Below are positions 1-8,678 of a stretch of DNA of 64,000 bases, piece after piece. The stretch lies in contig NZ_RQXX01000003.1 of assembly GCF_004011175.1 (NCBI RefSeq), forward strand, positions 186,001-250,000. The letters are read 5' to 3'. Source of the DNA: Mesobaculum littorinae (GTDB lineage Bacteria; Pseudomonadota; Alphaproteobacteria; Rhodobacterales; Rhodobacteraceae). The position numbers and the translations under genes were made by a program. A model generated the notes under the pieces. That model saw only the letters and a program-made list of their open reading frames with translations, ran no database searches and had not been told where the DNA came from. How positions within the stretch are numbered: the stretch's first letter is position 1; every line of letters begins with the position of its first letter.

Positions 1-1039
1 AGAAGTCCATGCCCAGCAGCGTGCCGTCATCCGCGGTCTCGCCTTCGGCCAGCCACGCCGACCCGTCCTGACGATTGATCGGGCCGGTGAAGGGGTGGTA
101 GGCGCCCGAGGCGATGTCGTCCTTCAGCTTCGTCGCCTCGGCCTTGACCTCTTCGGGCACCGGGCCGGTGATTTCGCCGATCTTGACCATGCCGCTGTCG
201 ATGCCGCCCCAGGTCTCGTCCGACTCCCAGGTGCCGTCCATGACGGCCTGCACACGCTCGATGTAATAAGGCGCCCAGTCGTCGATGATCGACGAGATGC
301 GCGGCTCGGGCGCGTATTCGTACATGTCCGAGGCCTGGCCGAAGCCGTAGCCGCCCGCCTCTTCCAGCCGGGCCAGCGGCGCGGTGGAATCGGTGTGGGC
401 CAGGATCACGTCGACGCCCTGGTCCAGCATCGCCTGCGTCGCATCGGCCTCTTTCGCCGGGTCGAACCAGGTGTTGATGAACACGACCGAAAGCTCGACG
501 TCCGGGTTGGCCTTCTTGGCGTGCAGGTAGGTCGAGTTGATGCCGCGGATCACCTCGGGGATCGGGAAGGACCCGATATAGCCGATCTTATCGCTTTCGG
601 TCATAGCGCCCGCCAGATACCCGGTGACGGCGCGACCCTCGTAGAACCGCGCGCCGTAGGTGCCCGCGTTCTCGGCGGTCTTGTAGCCCGTGGCATGTTC
701 GAACTTCACATCGGGAAACTTCTCGGCCACTGCAATCGTCGCGTCCATGAAGCCGAAGGAGGTGGTAAAGATGATGTCCGCCCCGCCCAGCGCCATCTGC
801 GTCAGCGCGCGTTCGGCATCCGCGCCCTCGGGCACGCTTTCCTGCTCGACGAGCTCGACCGCATCGCCGAAATGCTCCTTCATCGCCATGGCCGAGGTAT
901 GGTGGTGCTGGCTCCAGCCGCCGTCATTGGTGGGGCCCACGTAGATGAACCCGGCCTTGACGGTATCGTCCTGCGCCATGGCGGCGCCGGCAAGGCCCAA
1001 TGCCAGTGCGGCCGAGCCCATGAGTGTCTTGATCGTCAT
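1..1039 (-). CDS. BMP/PnrA-family ABC transporter substrate-binding protein (3' end cut by window)
   Basis: Periplasmic binding protein of a Med/BMP (PnrA-like) ABC importer; this family usually binds purine nucleosides or related compounds. The N-terminus MTIKTLMGSAALALGLAGAAMAQ is a Sec signal peptide ending in an AMA-Q cleavage site, with no lipobox cysteine, so the protein is soluble in the periplasm. The mature part starts with VKAGFIYVGPTNDGGWSQ, typical of BMP proteins. About 346 codons are visible and the stop lies beyond base 1. It is the last visible gene of the minus-strand run xdhA-xdhB-xdhC-ATPase-permease-permease, 35 bp downstream of the second permease. The link to xanthine dehydrogenase suggests purine nucleosides or bases as ligand; that is inference. 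Confidence 0.92.
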   Translation of the reverse strand, partial: MTIKTLMGSAALALGLAGAAMAQDDTVKAGFIYVGPTNDGGWSQHHHTSAMAMKEHFGDAVELVEQESVPEGADAERALTQMALGGADIIFTTSFGFMDATIAVAEKFPDVKFEHATGYKTAENAGTYGARFYEGRAVTGYLAGAMTESDKIGYIGSFPIPEVIRGINSTYLHAKKANPDVELSVVFINTWFDPAKEADATQAMLDQGVDVILAHTDSTAPLARLEEAGGYGFGQASDMYEYAPEPRISSIIDDWAPYYIERVQAVMDGTWESDETWGGIDSGMVKIGEITGPVPEEVKAEATKLKDDIASGAYHPFTGPINRQDGSAWLAEGETADDGTLLGMDF

Positions 1040-1074
1040 TACGATATCTCCCTGACTGTTGAGTGATTTATGGA

Positions 1075-2007
1075 TCATGCCGAGGCATGGAAGCTGCGGC
1101 CCAGCGACGCCGGCGCCCCCAAGGCGGCGCGGCGGCGGTCCGAGGACATGATGACCAGCACGAGGATGGTGACAAGGTAGGGCGACGCCGACAACAGCTC
1201 GACCGGGATCGCCGCGCCCGCCGCCTGCAGGTTCAACTGCAGCACGGTGACGCCGCCGAAAAGATAGGCGCCCAGCAGCACGCCCCACGCCCGCCACTGC
1301 GCGAAGACGACGATCGCCAGCGCGATCCAGCCCGCCCCCGCGGTCATGCCCTCCGTCCACTGCGGCACCCGGATCAGGCTCAGATACGCGCCGCCCAGGC
1401 CCGCGCAGGCGCCGCCGAAGGCGATTGCAGCCAGCCGGATGGCGATCACGCGATAGCCCAGCGCATGTGCCGCGTCGTGGCTTTCGCCCACCGCGCGCAG
1501 GACCAGCCCGGCGCGGGTATAGCGCAAAAAGGCCCAGACAGCCGCCACCAGCGCAAGGCTCAGGTAGACCATCGGGTCATGCGAGAACAGGATGCGCCCC
1601 AACACCGGCAGGTCGCCCAGCGGCCCGAGGTCCAGCTTGCCCGTTCCCGGCGGCCGTACGCCACCGTAGCCCTGCCCGATCAGCGCCGACAGGCCGAGCC
1701 CGAAGAGCGTCAGCGCAAGGCCCGTCGCCACCTGGTTCGACAGCAGGATCTGCGTCAGGACCCCGAAGACCAGCGCCATCGCCGCGCCCCCCACCGCGGC
1801 GGCGGCGAACCCCAGTGCGGGCGACCCCGTCTCGACCGCGGCGGCAAAGCCGCAGATCGCGCCGGTGATCATCATCCCCTCGACGCCCAGGTTCAGCACG
1901 CCGGACTTCTCGACCACCAGCTCGCCCAGCGCGGCCAGCAGGATGGGGGTCGAGGCGACCATGAGCGAGGCGATCAGGATCGCCGGATTGATGCCACCCA
2001 GGTCCAT
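1075..2007 (-). CDS. BMP-type ABC importer, second permease subunit
   Basis: Inner-membrane permease of about 310 residues, branched-chain/BPD_transp_2 type (YufQ/NupQ-like). It begins MDLGGINPAILIASLMVAST and has many hydrophobic segments; the sequence GVLNLGVEGMMITGA near residues 35-50 is the conserved loop of this permease family. The longer open frame upstream (to 2481) overlaps the first permease and is a shadow; the start at 2007 overlaps the stop of the preceding permease by one base (TGATG), indicating translational coupling. It pairs with the permease encoded immediately upstream, the tandem ATPase and the binding protein to form one importer. Confidence 0.93.
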   Translation of the reverse strand: MDLGGINPAILIASLMVASTPILLAALGELVVEKSGVLNLGVEGMMITGAICGFAAAVETGSPALGFAAAAVGGAAMALVFGVLTQILLSNQVATGLALTLFGLGLSALIGQGYGGVRPPGTGKLDLGPLGDLPVLGRILFSHDPMVYLSLALVAAVWAFLRYTRAGLVLRAVGESHDAAHALGYRVIAIRLAAIAFGGACAGLGGAYLSLIRVPQWTEGMTAGAGWIALAIVVFAQWRAWGVLLGAYLFGGVTVLQLNLQAAGAAIPVELLSASPYLVTILVLVIMSSDRRRAALGAPASLGRSFHASA

Positions 2008-3089
2008 CACGCCACCCCCCTGCGGCCCAGCCCGATGCGGTAGTCGGTCAGAACGTCGACGGCCAGCAGGAAGAACAGAAGCATCCCCTGGAACGCCTGG
2101 ATCGCCGCGGCCGGCAGGCCCAGCGTCGATTGCGCGGCCTCGCCGCCGATATAGGTCAGCGCCATCAACAGCCCGGCCAGCAGGATCCCGACCGGGTGCA
2201 GCCGGCCCAGAAACGCCACGATGATGGCGGTGAAGCCGTAGCCCACGTTGAAATCGATGCTGATCTGCCCCGCGGGCCCCGCAACCTCGAAAAGCCCGGC
2301 GAGCCCCGCAAGCGCACCGGCGATGCCGAAGCAGAAGATCACCAGCGCATCTGGCCGCACGCCCGCGAACCGTGCCGCGCGCGGCGCCTGCCCCGTCAGG
2401 CGGATGTGAAAGCCGACGCGGTGCCGGTTCAGCAGGACATAGGCCGCGATCACCGCGATCAGCGCCGTCACCACGCCCCAATGCATCCCCGACCCCACGA
2501 TCAGCTCATTATTCGCCGCGGCGTCATAGCGGCTCAGGTTGCGCGACCCGGGAAACCCCGACCCCTCGGGGTTCCGCAAGAGCCCCTGCGCCATCGAGGC
2601 CAGGATCTCCTCGGCCACGTAGACCAAGAGCAGCGACACGAGGATCTCGTTGGTGTTGAACTTCGTCTTCAGGATCGCGGGGATCATCGCCCAGGCAACC
2701 CCGCCCAGCGCGCCCGCGATCACCATCAGCGGAAACACGATCCACAGGTCGGCAGGGTAGAAGGCCAGCCCCACCGCGGCGCCACAGACAGCGCCCATGA
2801 TGTACTGCCCCTCGGCGCCGATGTTCCAGATCCCGGCCCGAAACCCCAGCGACAGGCCCAGTGCGATCAGCACCAGCGGCGCCGCCTTCACCAGAAGCTG
2901 CCCGCGGTAGTAGAACGCGAACTCGCCAAAGATCGGATCCCAGAAGATCGTGCGGATCGCCACCACCGGGTCCTTGCCGAGGGCCGCGAACATCAGCCCG
3001 CCCGCCACCATCGTGGCCAGCACCGCCAGGACCGGCGTCACATAGGACCAGGCCGCGCTCGGCTGCGGACGTTTCTCCAGCCGGATCAT
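2007..3089 (-). CDS. BMP-type ABC importer, first permease subunit
   Basis: Integral membrane permease of 360 residues (YufP/NupP-like). A short cytoplasmic N-terminus (MIRLEKRPQPS) precedes the first membrane helix. The family signature GIWNIGAEGQYIMGAVCG is visible around residues 85-105, matching the GVLNLGVEGMM loop of the partner permease. It is coupled to the downstream permease through a TGATG junction. A 204-bp spacer separates it from the ATPase gene upstream; that spacer holds a direct repeat TCCGCACCGTCCC (3106-3118 and 3136-3148) and the intergenic element at 3220-3252. Confidence 0.93.
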   Translation of the reverse strand: MIRLEKRPQPSAAWSYVTPVLAVLATMVAGGLMFAALGKDPVVAIRTIFWDPIFGEFAFYYRGQLLVKAAPLVLIALGLSLGFRAGIWNIGAEGQYIMGAVCGAAVGLAFYPADLWIVFPLMVIAGALGGVAWAMIPAILKTKFNTNEILVSLLLVYVAEEILASMAQGLLRNPEGSGFPGSRNLSRYDAAANNELIVGSGMHWGVVTALIAVIAAYVLLNRHRVGFHIRLTGQAPRAARFAGVRPDALVIFCFGIAGALAGLAGLFEVAGPAGQISIDFNVGYGFTAIIVAFLGRLHPVGILLAGLLMALTYIGGEAAQSTLGLPAAAIQAFQGMLLFFLLAVDVLTDYRIGLGRRGVA

Positions 3090-3219
3090 GTCCCGGCCTC
3101 CCCGCTCCGCACCGTCCCGCTCTGCATCGCGCCGTTCCGCACCGTCCCATCCATGCTCAGGATCGCGCCCCCCGCCGCCACGGCCCCCGAACGCCCGCTC
3201 CCGTCACGGATTTCCCGGC

Positions 3220-3252
3220 TTCTTCTCTTCAAAAATACTCTCCCGCCGAAGG
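3220..3252. repeat. Intergenic element, copy 1 (T-rich tract + AAAAATACTC + CCGCCG)
   Basis: TTCTTCTCTT is followed by C and AAAAATACTC, then TCCCGCCGAAGG. The same arrangement recurs at 35091-35122. Read on the minus strand, the direction of this operon, it gives a small CGCC-TTC-GGCG hairpin, then GGGAGAGTATTTTT, so it resembles a weak intrinsic terminator or attenuator placed between the ATPase and the first permease. The function is inference; the shared sequence is seen directly. Confidence 0.6.
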
Positions 3253-3293
3253 CGTCCCGCAGGTGCCGCACTCGCACCGCCTGCCCGCGTCGC

Positions 3294-4823
3294 TCACCCT
3301 GCATGGATCGCGCCTGCATCATGCACGGCCTCCATGTCATGCGCGCCGCCCATCATCAGCCCGATCTCGTCGACCGTCAGCCCCTGTGCCAGCCGCGGCG
3401 CGCTCAGCCGCCCTTCGTTCAGCGCGGCGAAACGGTCCGAGATCTCCAGCAACTCGTCGAGATCCTGGCTGATGCAGATCACTGCCGTGCCGTTGTCGGC
3501 AAGGTCCAGCAAAGCTTGGCGGATCGCCGCGGCGGCCGAGGCATCGACCCCCCATGTCGGCTGGTTGACCACCAGCACCTCGGGCCGCTGCAGGATCTCG
3601 CGGCCGATGACGAATTTCTGCAGGTTGCCGCCCGACAGCGCGCGCGCCGCGACGCCGGGGCCCGGGGTGCGCACATCGAAACGGTCGATCACCTGCTCGG
3701 CAAAGCCTTTCGCCGCGCCCCAGCGCAGGAACCCGCGCCGTTCCAGCCGCTCGCGCACCATCGCAGTCAAAAGCGCGTTCTCGGTCAGGCTCATGTCCGG
3801 GGCGGCCGCGTGGCCCAGCCGCTCTTCGGGCGCGGTCAGAAGACCGCGGCGCCGCCGCGCATCGGGCCCCAGTTGACCCACGGGCGCGCCCTTTAGCTGC
3901 ACCGCCGCGGGCGAGGTCGGCGCCTCGCCCGACAGCGCAGCCAGAAGCTCGTCCTGCCCGTTGCCCGCGACCCCGCCAATGCCGAGGATCTCGCCTTCCT
4001 TCAGGGTCAGAGAAATCTCTTTCAGCGCCGTACCGAAGGGCGAGCGCGGGGTCAGCGACAGGTTGCGCAGCTCCAGCGCCACGGCCCCGCCCTCGCGCGG
4101 CTGGCGCTGCGGCACCTGCAACGTCTCGCCCACCATCAGCTCGGCCAGCTCCCGCGCCGAGCGTTCGGAGGGCGTGCAGTCGGCCACCACCTTGCCCAGC
4201 CGCAAAATCGTCGCCCCGTCGCACAGCGTGCGGATCTCTTCCAGCTTGTGCGAGATATAAAGGATCGCCGTCCCCTCGGCCGCCAGCTGCCGGAGGGTGC
4301 GAAACAGGATGTCGACCTCCTGTGGCGTCAGCACGCTGGTGGGCTCGTCCATGATCAGAAGCTTGGGGTCCTGCAGCAGGCAGCGGATGATCTCGACCCG
4401 CTGACGCTCGCCCGCCGACAGCGTCCCCACCCGGCGCGCGGGGTCCAGCGGCAGGCCATAGGCCTCGCTCACTTCGCGAATGCGGCGGGCCAGCTGCCGC
4501 GGTTTCGGCGGATCTTCCATTCCCAGCGCGACATTCTCGGCCACGTCCAGCGCCTCGAACAGCGAAAAGTGCTGGAACACCATGGCGACGCCGCGGCGCC
4601 GCGCCTCGTGCGGCGAGGCGGGGGCGTAGTCCGCGCCGTCGAACTGCATGGCCCCGGCATCGGGACGGACGAGGCCGTAGATCATCTTGACCAGTGTCGA
4701 CTTGCCCGCGCCGTTCTCGCCCAGAAGCGCGTGGATGCGCCCCGCACCCACGGAAAACGACACGTCGTCATTGGCGACAACGCCCGGATAGGCCTTGGTC
4801 AGCCCCCGAAGGTCCAGAAGCAT
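3294..4823 (-). CDS. BMP-type ABC importer, tandem ATPase
   Basis: Cytoplasmic ATPase of 509 residues with two ABC cassettes in one chain (YufO/RbsA-like), as expected for a nucleoside or sugar importer. The first cassette has Walker A GENGAGKST at residues 35-43, signature LSAGERQRVEI and Walker B LLIMDEPTS. The second has a degenerate Walker A (GGVAGNGQDELL), signature LSGGNLQKFVI and VLVVNQPTWGVD in place of Walker B, as is usual in this family where the second site is weak. The start at 4823 (MLLDLRGLTKAYPG) fits the family; the open frame reaching 5111 overlaps xdhC and was not used. It lies 47 bp after the xdhC stop. Confidence 0.94.
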   Translation of the reverse strand: MLLDLRGLTKAYPGVVANDDVSFSVGAGRIHALLGENGAGKSTLVKMIYGLVRPDAGAMQFDGADYAPASPHEARRRGVAMVFQHFSLFEALDVAENVALGMEDPPKPRQLARRIREVSEAYGLPLDPARRVGTLSAGERQRVEIIRCLLQDPKLLIMDEPTSVLTPQEVDILFRTLRQLAAEGTAILYISHKLEEIRTLCDGATILRLGKVVADCTPSERSARELAELMVGETLQVPQRQPREGGAVALELRNLSLTPRSPFGTALKEISLTLKEGEILGIGGVAGNGQDELLAALSGEAPTSPAAVQLKGAPVGQLGPDARRRRGLLTAPEERLGHAAAPDMSLTENALLTAMVRERLERRGFLRWGAAKGFAEQVIDRFDVRTPGPGVAARALSGGNLQKFVIGREILQRPEVLVVNQPTWGVDASAAAAIRQALLDLADNGTAVICISQDLDELLEISDRFAALNEGRLSAPRLAQGLTVDEIGLMMGGAHDMEAVHDAGAIHAG

Positions 4824-4870
4824 CCGGTCGCCCTGCCCTGAAGGGCCTGGCTGCTGCCCGTCTTCGTCCC

Positions 4871-5854
4871 TCACCCGGTGCCCCTGATCGCTACCGTCCC
4901 AGTTGCGGGAGAGATTAGGGCGGCGGCCACCCCGACCGCAATGGCCTGCGGGTGTTTTCCCAGCTCCGGGCGCCCAATCGGACAGCAAATGCGGTCGATT
5001 TGAGCATCCGCGTGACCCAATTGGCGCAGGCGGCTGCGAAACCGGGCCCATTTCGTCGCCGAGCCGATCAGCCCGGCCATCCCGAACCCGTGGCCCAGCA
5101 GCCGGTGGCACAGGTCGAGGTCCAGCGCATGCGAAAAGGTCAGGATCAGGTGCTCGGCCGTCGCCGGGGCATGCGAAACCAGCGGTCCCGGCTCAGGGGC
5201 CACGCGTGGGGTGACCCAGTCCGGGATCGTCCCGGGAAACCGATCGGCCGCAGTATCGATCCAGGTGATCGCAAAGCCCGGCAGCGGCGCCACCACCTGC
5301 GCGATGGCCCGCCCCACGTGACCCGCCCCCCATAGCCAGATCTGCCGGTCGGGCCGGGTTTCGGGTTCGATCATCCACCCACCGAGGAACGCCGCCCCGG
5401 GCGCCCGGCCCGTCGCCCGGGCCCGGGCCAGCGCCCGGGCGACGGTCAGCGGCATCTCGGGCACCGTGCCGCCCGGCGCCCTGTCCAAGGACCCGCCCAC
5501 CTCTCCGGCGGGCGCGGGGCGGGCGATCACGTCCCGCCCTGTGGCCTCCAGCCGCTCTGCATCCCAAAGCTCGGTCAGCAGCGTGACCGCCCCGCCGCAG
5601 CACTGGCCCATCGCGGGCCCGAGCGGCAGGCGTTCCAGCATCTCGCGCTTCGTCTCCAGCGCGGCGCGGGCACGGGCCGCGGCCTCGAATTCAAGCGTTC
5701 CGCCGCCGATGGTGCCGGACTGCCCCCTGCTCCAGACAAGCATCGCGGCGCCGACCTCGCGCGGAACGGACCCCCGCGTCTCGGCCACCACGACCCGCGC
5801 GACGCGTCCATGCTGCGCGATGGCGGCGTGCAGGGCCTGGCGATCGAAGCTCAT
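4871..5854 (-). CDS. xdhC: Xanthine dehydrogenase accessory protein XdhC
   Basis: XdhC binds the molybdenum cofactor and inserts its sulfurated form into the large xanthine dehydrogenase subunit. The chosen start gives 327 residues beginning MSFDRQALHAAIAQHGRVARVVVAETRGSVPRE. Visible family marks are TRGSVPRE, SGTIGGGTLEFEA and GQCCGGAVTLL in the N-terminal XdhC/CoxI domain, and a Rossmann-like C-terminal domain (IWLWGAGHVGRAIAQVVAPL). An earlier in-frame ATG at 5986 would add 44 basic residues unlike the family. It is third in the order xdhA-xdhB-xdhC, separated from xdhB by about 350 bp of repeat-containing DNA instead of the usual tight spacing. Confidence 0.93.
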   Translation of the reverse strand: MSFDRQALHAAIAQHGRVARVVVAETRGSVPREVGAAMLVWSRGQSGTIGGGTLEFEAAARARAALETKREMLERLPLGPAMGQCCGGAVTLLTELWDAERLEATGRDVIARPAPAGEVGGSLDRAPGGTVPEMPLTVARALARARATGRAPGAAFLGGWMIEPETRPDRQIWLWGAGHVGRAIAQVVAPLPGFAITWIDTAADRFPGTIPDWVTPRVAPEPGPLVSHAPATAEHLILTFSHALDLDLCHRLLGHGFGMAGLIGSATKWARFRSRLRQLGHADAQIDRICCPIGRPELGKHPQAIAVGVAAALISPATGTVAIRGTG

Positions 5855-6082
5855 GCCGCCCACGCCCCGCTTGACGTCAGGGGCCCCGCCTTTGCGGCGC
5901 CGTCGCCCGAAGGCGTTGCCGGGCGGCGTCCGCGCCTTTCCCCCGAAGGGCGCTTGGGGGCGCAGGACGAAACCGGCGCGCCGCACCTGCGCGAGGGCGC
6001 TCCGACGGCGGCCCGCTCAAGCGCGCCCCCCTGAGGGCTGGCCGCGCAGGAAGGGACCGCGCGCCCGGCGCTCCACGCCCCC
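5855..6082. other. GC-rich spacer upstream of xdhC, no gene seen
   Basis: Together with the adjacent repeat this is a 352-bp break inside the xdh operon. The open frames that cross it are extensions of real genes or have proline/arginine-rich translations without family resemblance. No convincing promoter motif was found. Confidence 0.5.
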
Positions 6083-6205
6083 GGGCTCCGCCCGTGAGCG
6101 GCTGAAAGCGTCCACTGGACGCTTTCCGGGACGCCGGGGCCCCATGGCCCTGGGCTCCGCCCGTGAGCGGCTGAAAGCGTCCACTGGACGCTTTCCGGGA
6201 CGCCG
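6083..6205. repeat. Tandem 69-bp repeat with two perfect hairpins after xdhB
   Basis: A unit starting GGGCTCCGCCCGTGAGCGG occurs at 6083 and again at 6152. Each unit holds a perfect inverted repeat, arms GAAAGCGTCC and GGACGCTTTC around the loop ACT, at 6104-6126 and 6173-6195. About 53 bp of the two units are identical and the 16 bp between them differ. The second copy ends just before the xdhB stop. There is no T-tract, so these are not ordinary intrinsic terminators; they may be REP-like elements that stabilise the xdhAB mRNA end or reduce read-through into xdhC. Confidence 0.85.
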
Positions 6206-6206
6206 C

Positions 6207-8678
6207 TCACTCCCTCACCCGCGCGATGGCGGCGAGGACGCGCTCGGGCGTGGCGGGGGCGTCCAGCGCCGGGTAGCCGGGACCGCAGGCCGAGATCGCG
6301 TCCGACAAGGCCAGAAGAACCGAAATGCCCAGCATGAAAGGCGGCTCGCCCACCGCCTTGGAGCGATAGATCGTCTCTTCGCGGTTCTGTCCGTCCCAGA
6401 GCGCCACGTTGAACACCGCGGGCCGGTCGGAACAGGCAGGGATCTTGTAGGTCGAGGGCGCGTGGGTGCGTAGCCGGCCCTTGTCGTCCCAGACCAGCTC
6501 TTCGGTCGTCAGCCAGCCCGCGCCCTGCACGAAGCCGCCCTCGATCTGGCCCACGTCCAGCGCGGGGTTCAGCGACGCGCCGGCGTCGTGCAGGATATCG
6601 GTGCGCAGGATCCGGTATTCGCCGGTCAGCGTGTCGATCACGACCTCGCTGACCGCCGCGCCGTAGGCAAAGTAGAAGAACGGCCGACCCCGCCCCTTGA
6701 TGCGATCCCACTCGATCCCCGGGGTGGCATAGTAGCCGGTGGCCGACAGGGGCACCCGGCCGACATAGGCGGCCTGCGCGGCCTCGGCAAAGCTGTAGAC
6801 CTCGGCCCCCACGCGGACCTCGCCCGCCTCGAACCGGACGGCACCCGCCTCCTGCTGGTGCAGCTGGGCCAGGTGCGCAGCGATGCGGTCGCGGATCGTG
6901 TCGCAGGCCCTTGCCACCGCCATGCCGTTCAGGTCGGACCCCGACGATGCCGCGGTGGCCGAGGTGTTGGGCACCTTGCCGGTATCCGTCGCGGTGATCT
7001 TCACCGCCCCGGACCCCACGCCGAAACGGCTGGCGGCGACCTGCGCGACCTTCTGGAACAGTCCCTGCCCCATCTCGGTGCCGCCGTGGTTCAGGTGGAT
7101 CGAGCCGTCCTGGTAGACATGCACCAGCGCTCCCGCCTGGTTCAGGTGGCTCATGGTGAAGGAGATCCCGAACTTCACCGGCGACATCGCGATCCCGCGC
7201 TTCAGCACCTCGTTCCCGTCGTTCCACGCCCGCACCGCCGCGCGCCGCTCCGCGTAGTCCGAGGAGGACAGCAGGCGGTCCGTGATCCCGTGCAGGATGA
7301 AATCCTCGACCGCCTGCCCGTAGGGCGTCAGCTGTTCGCCCGCGGGCGCGGCATGCACGGGATCGCGTTGCGACACCGCCGCGCCCTCGGCCCCGCGCGA
7401 CGCGAGATCTTCGGCGCTCGAGCGGTGATGCGCGGGGGGCGTGCCCCCGTCGTCCGACCCTCCGTCCGACGGCGTGCCGTCCTGCCCCGTCGACAGCGCC
7501 GGGTCGGGCATGTCGGGTCCGGTCCCGGCCTGCCCCATTTCGCGGTAATAGTTCGCCCGGCGCACCTCGGTCGGGTCGCGGCCCAGCGCATGCGCGATCT
7601 CATCCATCACCCGCTCGATCCCGACCATGCCCTGCGGCCCGCCGAAGCCGCGGAAGGCGGTGGCGGACTGGGTGTTGGTCTTCCAGCGGTGGCTGACGAT
7701 CTCCATGTTCTCGATCAGGTAGGCGTTGTCGGCATGCAGCATCGCGCGGTCGGCCACGGGCAGCGACAGGTCCATCGACCAGCCGCAGCGGCAATGCTGG
7801 ACGAAGCGCACCGCGCTGACGCGGCCGCTGTCGTCGAACCCCGCGGCGTAGTCGATACGGAAATCGTGCCGCTTGCCGGTGATCACCATGTCGTCGTCGC
7901 GGTCATAGCGCATCTTGGCCGGCCGGCCCGTGGCCCGGGCGGCGACGGCGCAGGCCACGGCCAGCGCGTTGCCCTGGCTTTCCTTGCCGCCGAAGCCGCC
8001 GCCCATGCGCCGCACCTCGACCCGCACGGAATGCATCGGCACGCCCAGCGCCTCGGCCACCTTGTGCTGGATCTCGGTCGGGTGCTGGGTCGAGGACTGC
8101 ACCAGCATCGCCTCGTCCTCCTGCGGGACGGCGAGGGCGGCCTGCCCTTCGAGGTAGAAATGCTCCTGCCCGCCCAGACGCAGCGTGCCCTCGACCCGGC
8201 GCGGCGCGCGGGCCAGCGCTGCGGCGGTGTCGCCCATGGCGTAGTGCCGCGGCGCGTCCTCGAAGCGGCTGCCGGCGGCTTCGGCCTGCTCGATCGTCAG
8301 GATGGCGGGCAGCGGATCGATCTCGATGGCGCCCAGCCGCGCGGCCCGGCGGGCAGCCCCATGGCTGGTGGCCACGACGAGAAATATCGGCTGGCCGAGA
8401 AAGAACACCTCGTCCACCGCCAGCAGCGGCTCGTCATGGGCCGAGGGCGAGACGTCGTTTTCCCCCGGCAGGTCTGCGGCGGTCAGAACGGCGACCACAC
8501 CCGGCGCGGCGCGCACGGCGTCGAGGTCGACCGACGCGATCCGCCCGCGCGCCACGTCCGACAGCCCGAAGGCCAGGTGCAGGCAGTTGCCCGGCGTCGG
8601 AATGTCGTCGACGTAGCGGGCGGCGCCCGTCACGTGCATCCGCGCGGCATCGTGGGGCAGCGGTTTCGCGACGCTCAT
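6207..8678 (-). CDS. xdhB: Xanthine dehydrogenase molybdopterin-binding subunit XdhB
   Basis: Large subunit of cytoplasmic xanthine dehydrogenase (hypoxanthine to xanthine to urate), 823 residues. It starts [26 protein letters not shown], has the aldehyde oxidase/xanthine dehydrogenase a/b hammerhead domain, then the molybdopterin-binding region with [12 protein letters not shown], and ends near [21 protein letters not shown]. Residues about 383-447 are a low-complexity stretch rich in G, P, S, D and A placed between [10 protein letters not shown] and [13 protein letters not shown]; family members join these segments almost directly, so about 60 residues are inserted. The start overlaps the xdhA stop by four bases (ATGA). 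Confidence 0.96.
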   Translation of the reverse strand: MSVAKPLPHDAARMHVTGAARYVDDIPTPGNCLHLAFGLSDVARGRIASVDLDAVRAAPGVVAVLTAADLPGENDVSPSAHDEPLLAVDEVFFLGQPIFLVVATSHGAARRAARLGAIEIDPLPAILTIEQAEAAGSRFEDAPRHYAMGDTAAALARAPRRVEGTLRLGGQEHFYLEGQAALAVPQEDEAMLVQSSTQHPTEIQHKVAEALGVPMHSVRVEVRRMGGGFGGKESQGNALAVACAVAARATGRPAKMRYDRDDDMVITGKRHDFRIDYAAGFDDSGRVSAVRFVQHCRCGWSMDLSLPVADRAMLHADNAYLIENMEIVSHRWKTNTQSATAFRGFGGPQGMVGIERVMDEIAHALGRDPTEVRRANYYREMGQAGTGPDMPDPALSTGQDGTPSDGGSDDGGTPPAHHRSSAEDLASRGAEGAAVSQRDPVHAAPAGEQLTPYGQAVEDFILHGITDRLLSSSDYAERRAAVRAWNDGNEVLKRGIAMSPVKFGISFTMSHLNQAGALVHVYQDGSIHLNHGGTEMGQGLFQKVAQVAASRFGVGSGAVKITATDTGKVPNTSATAASSGSDLNGMAVARACDTIRDRIAAHLAQLHQQEAGAVRFEAGEVRVGAEVYSFAEAAQAAYVGRVPLSATGYYATPGIEWDRIKGRGRPFFYFAYGAAVSEVVIDTLTGEYRILRTDILHDAGASLNPALDVGQIEGGFVQGAGWLTTEELVWDDKGRLRTHAPSTYKIPACSDRPAVFNVALWDGQNREETIYRSKAVGEPPFMLGISVLLALSDAISACGPGYPALDAPATPERVLAAIARVRE

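Noticed and set aside
2130-3896. Long plus-strand open frame (588 codons) across the ABC permease and ATPase genes
   Set aside because: It is antisense to well-supported family members, and its translation is rich in R, H, P and D without domain similarity. High GC content makes long antisense frames common.
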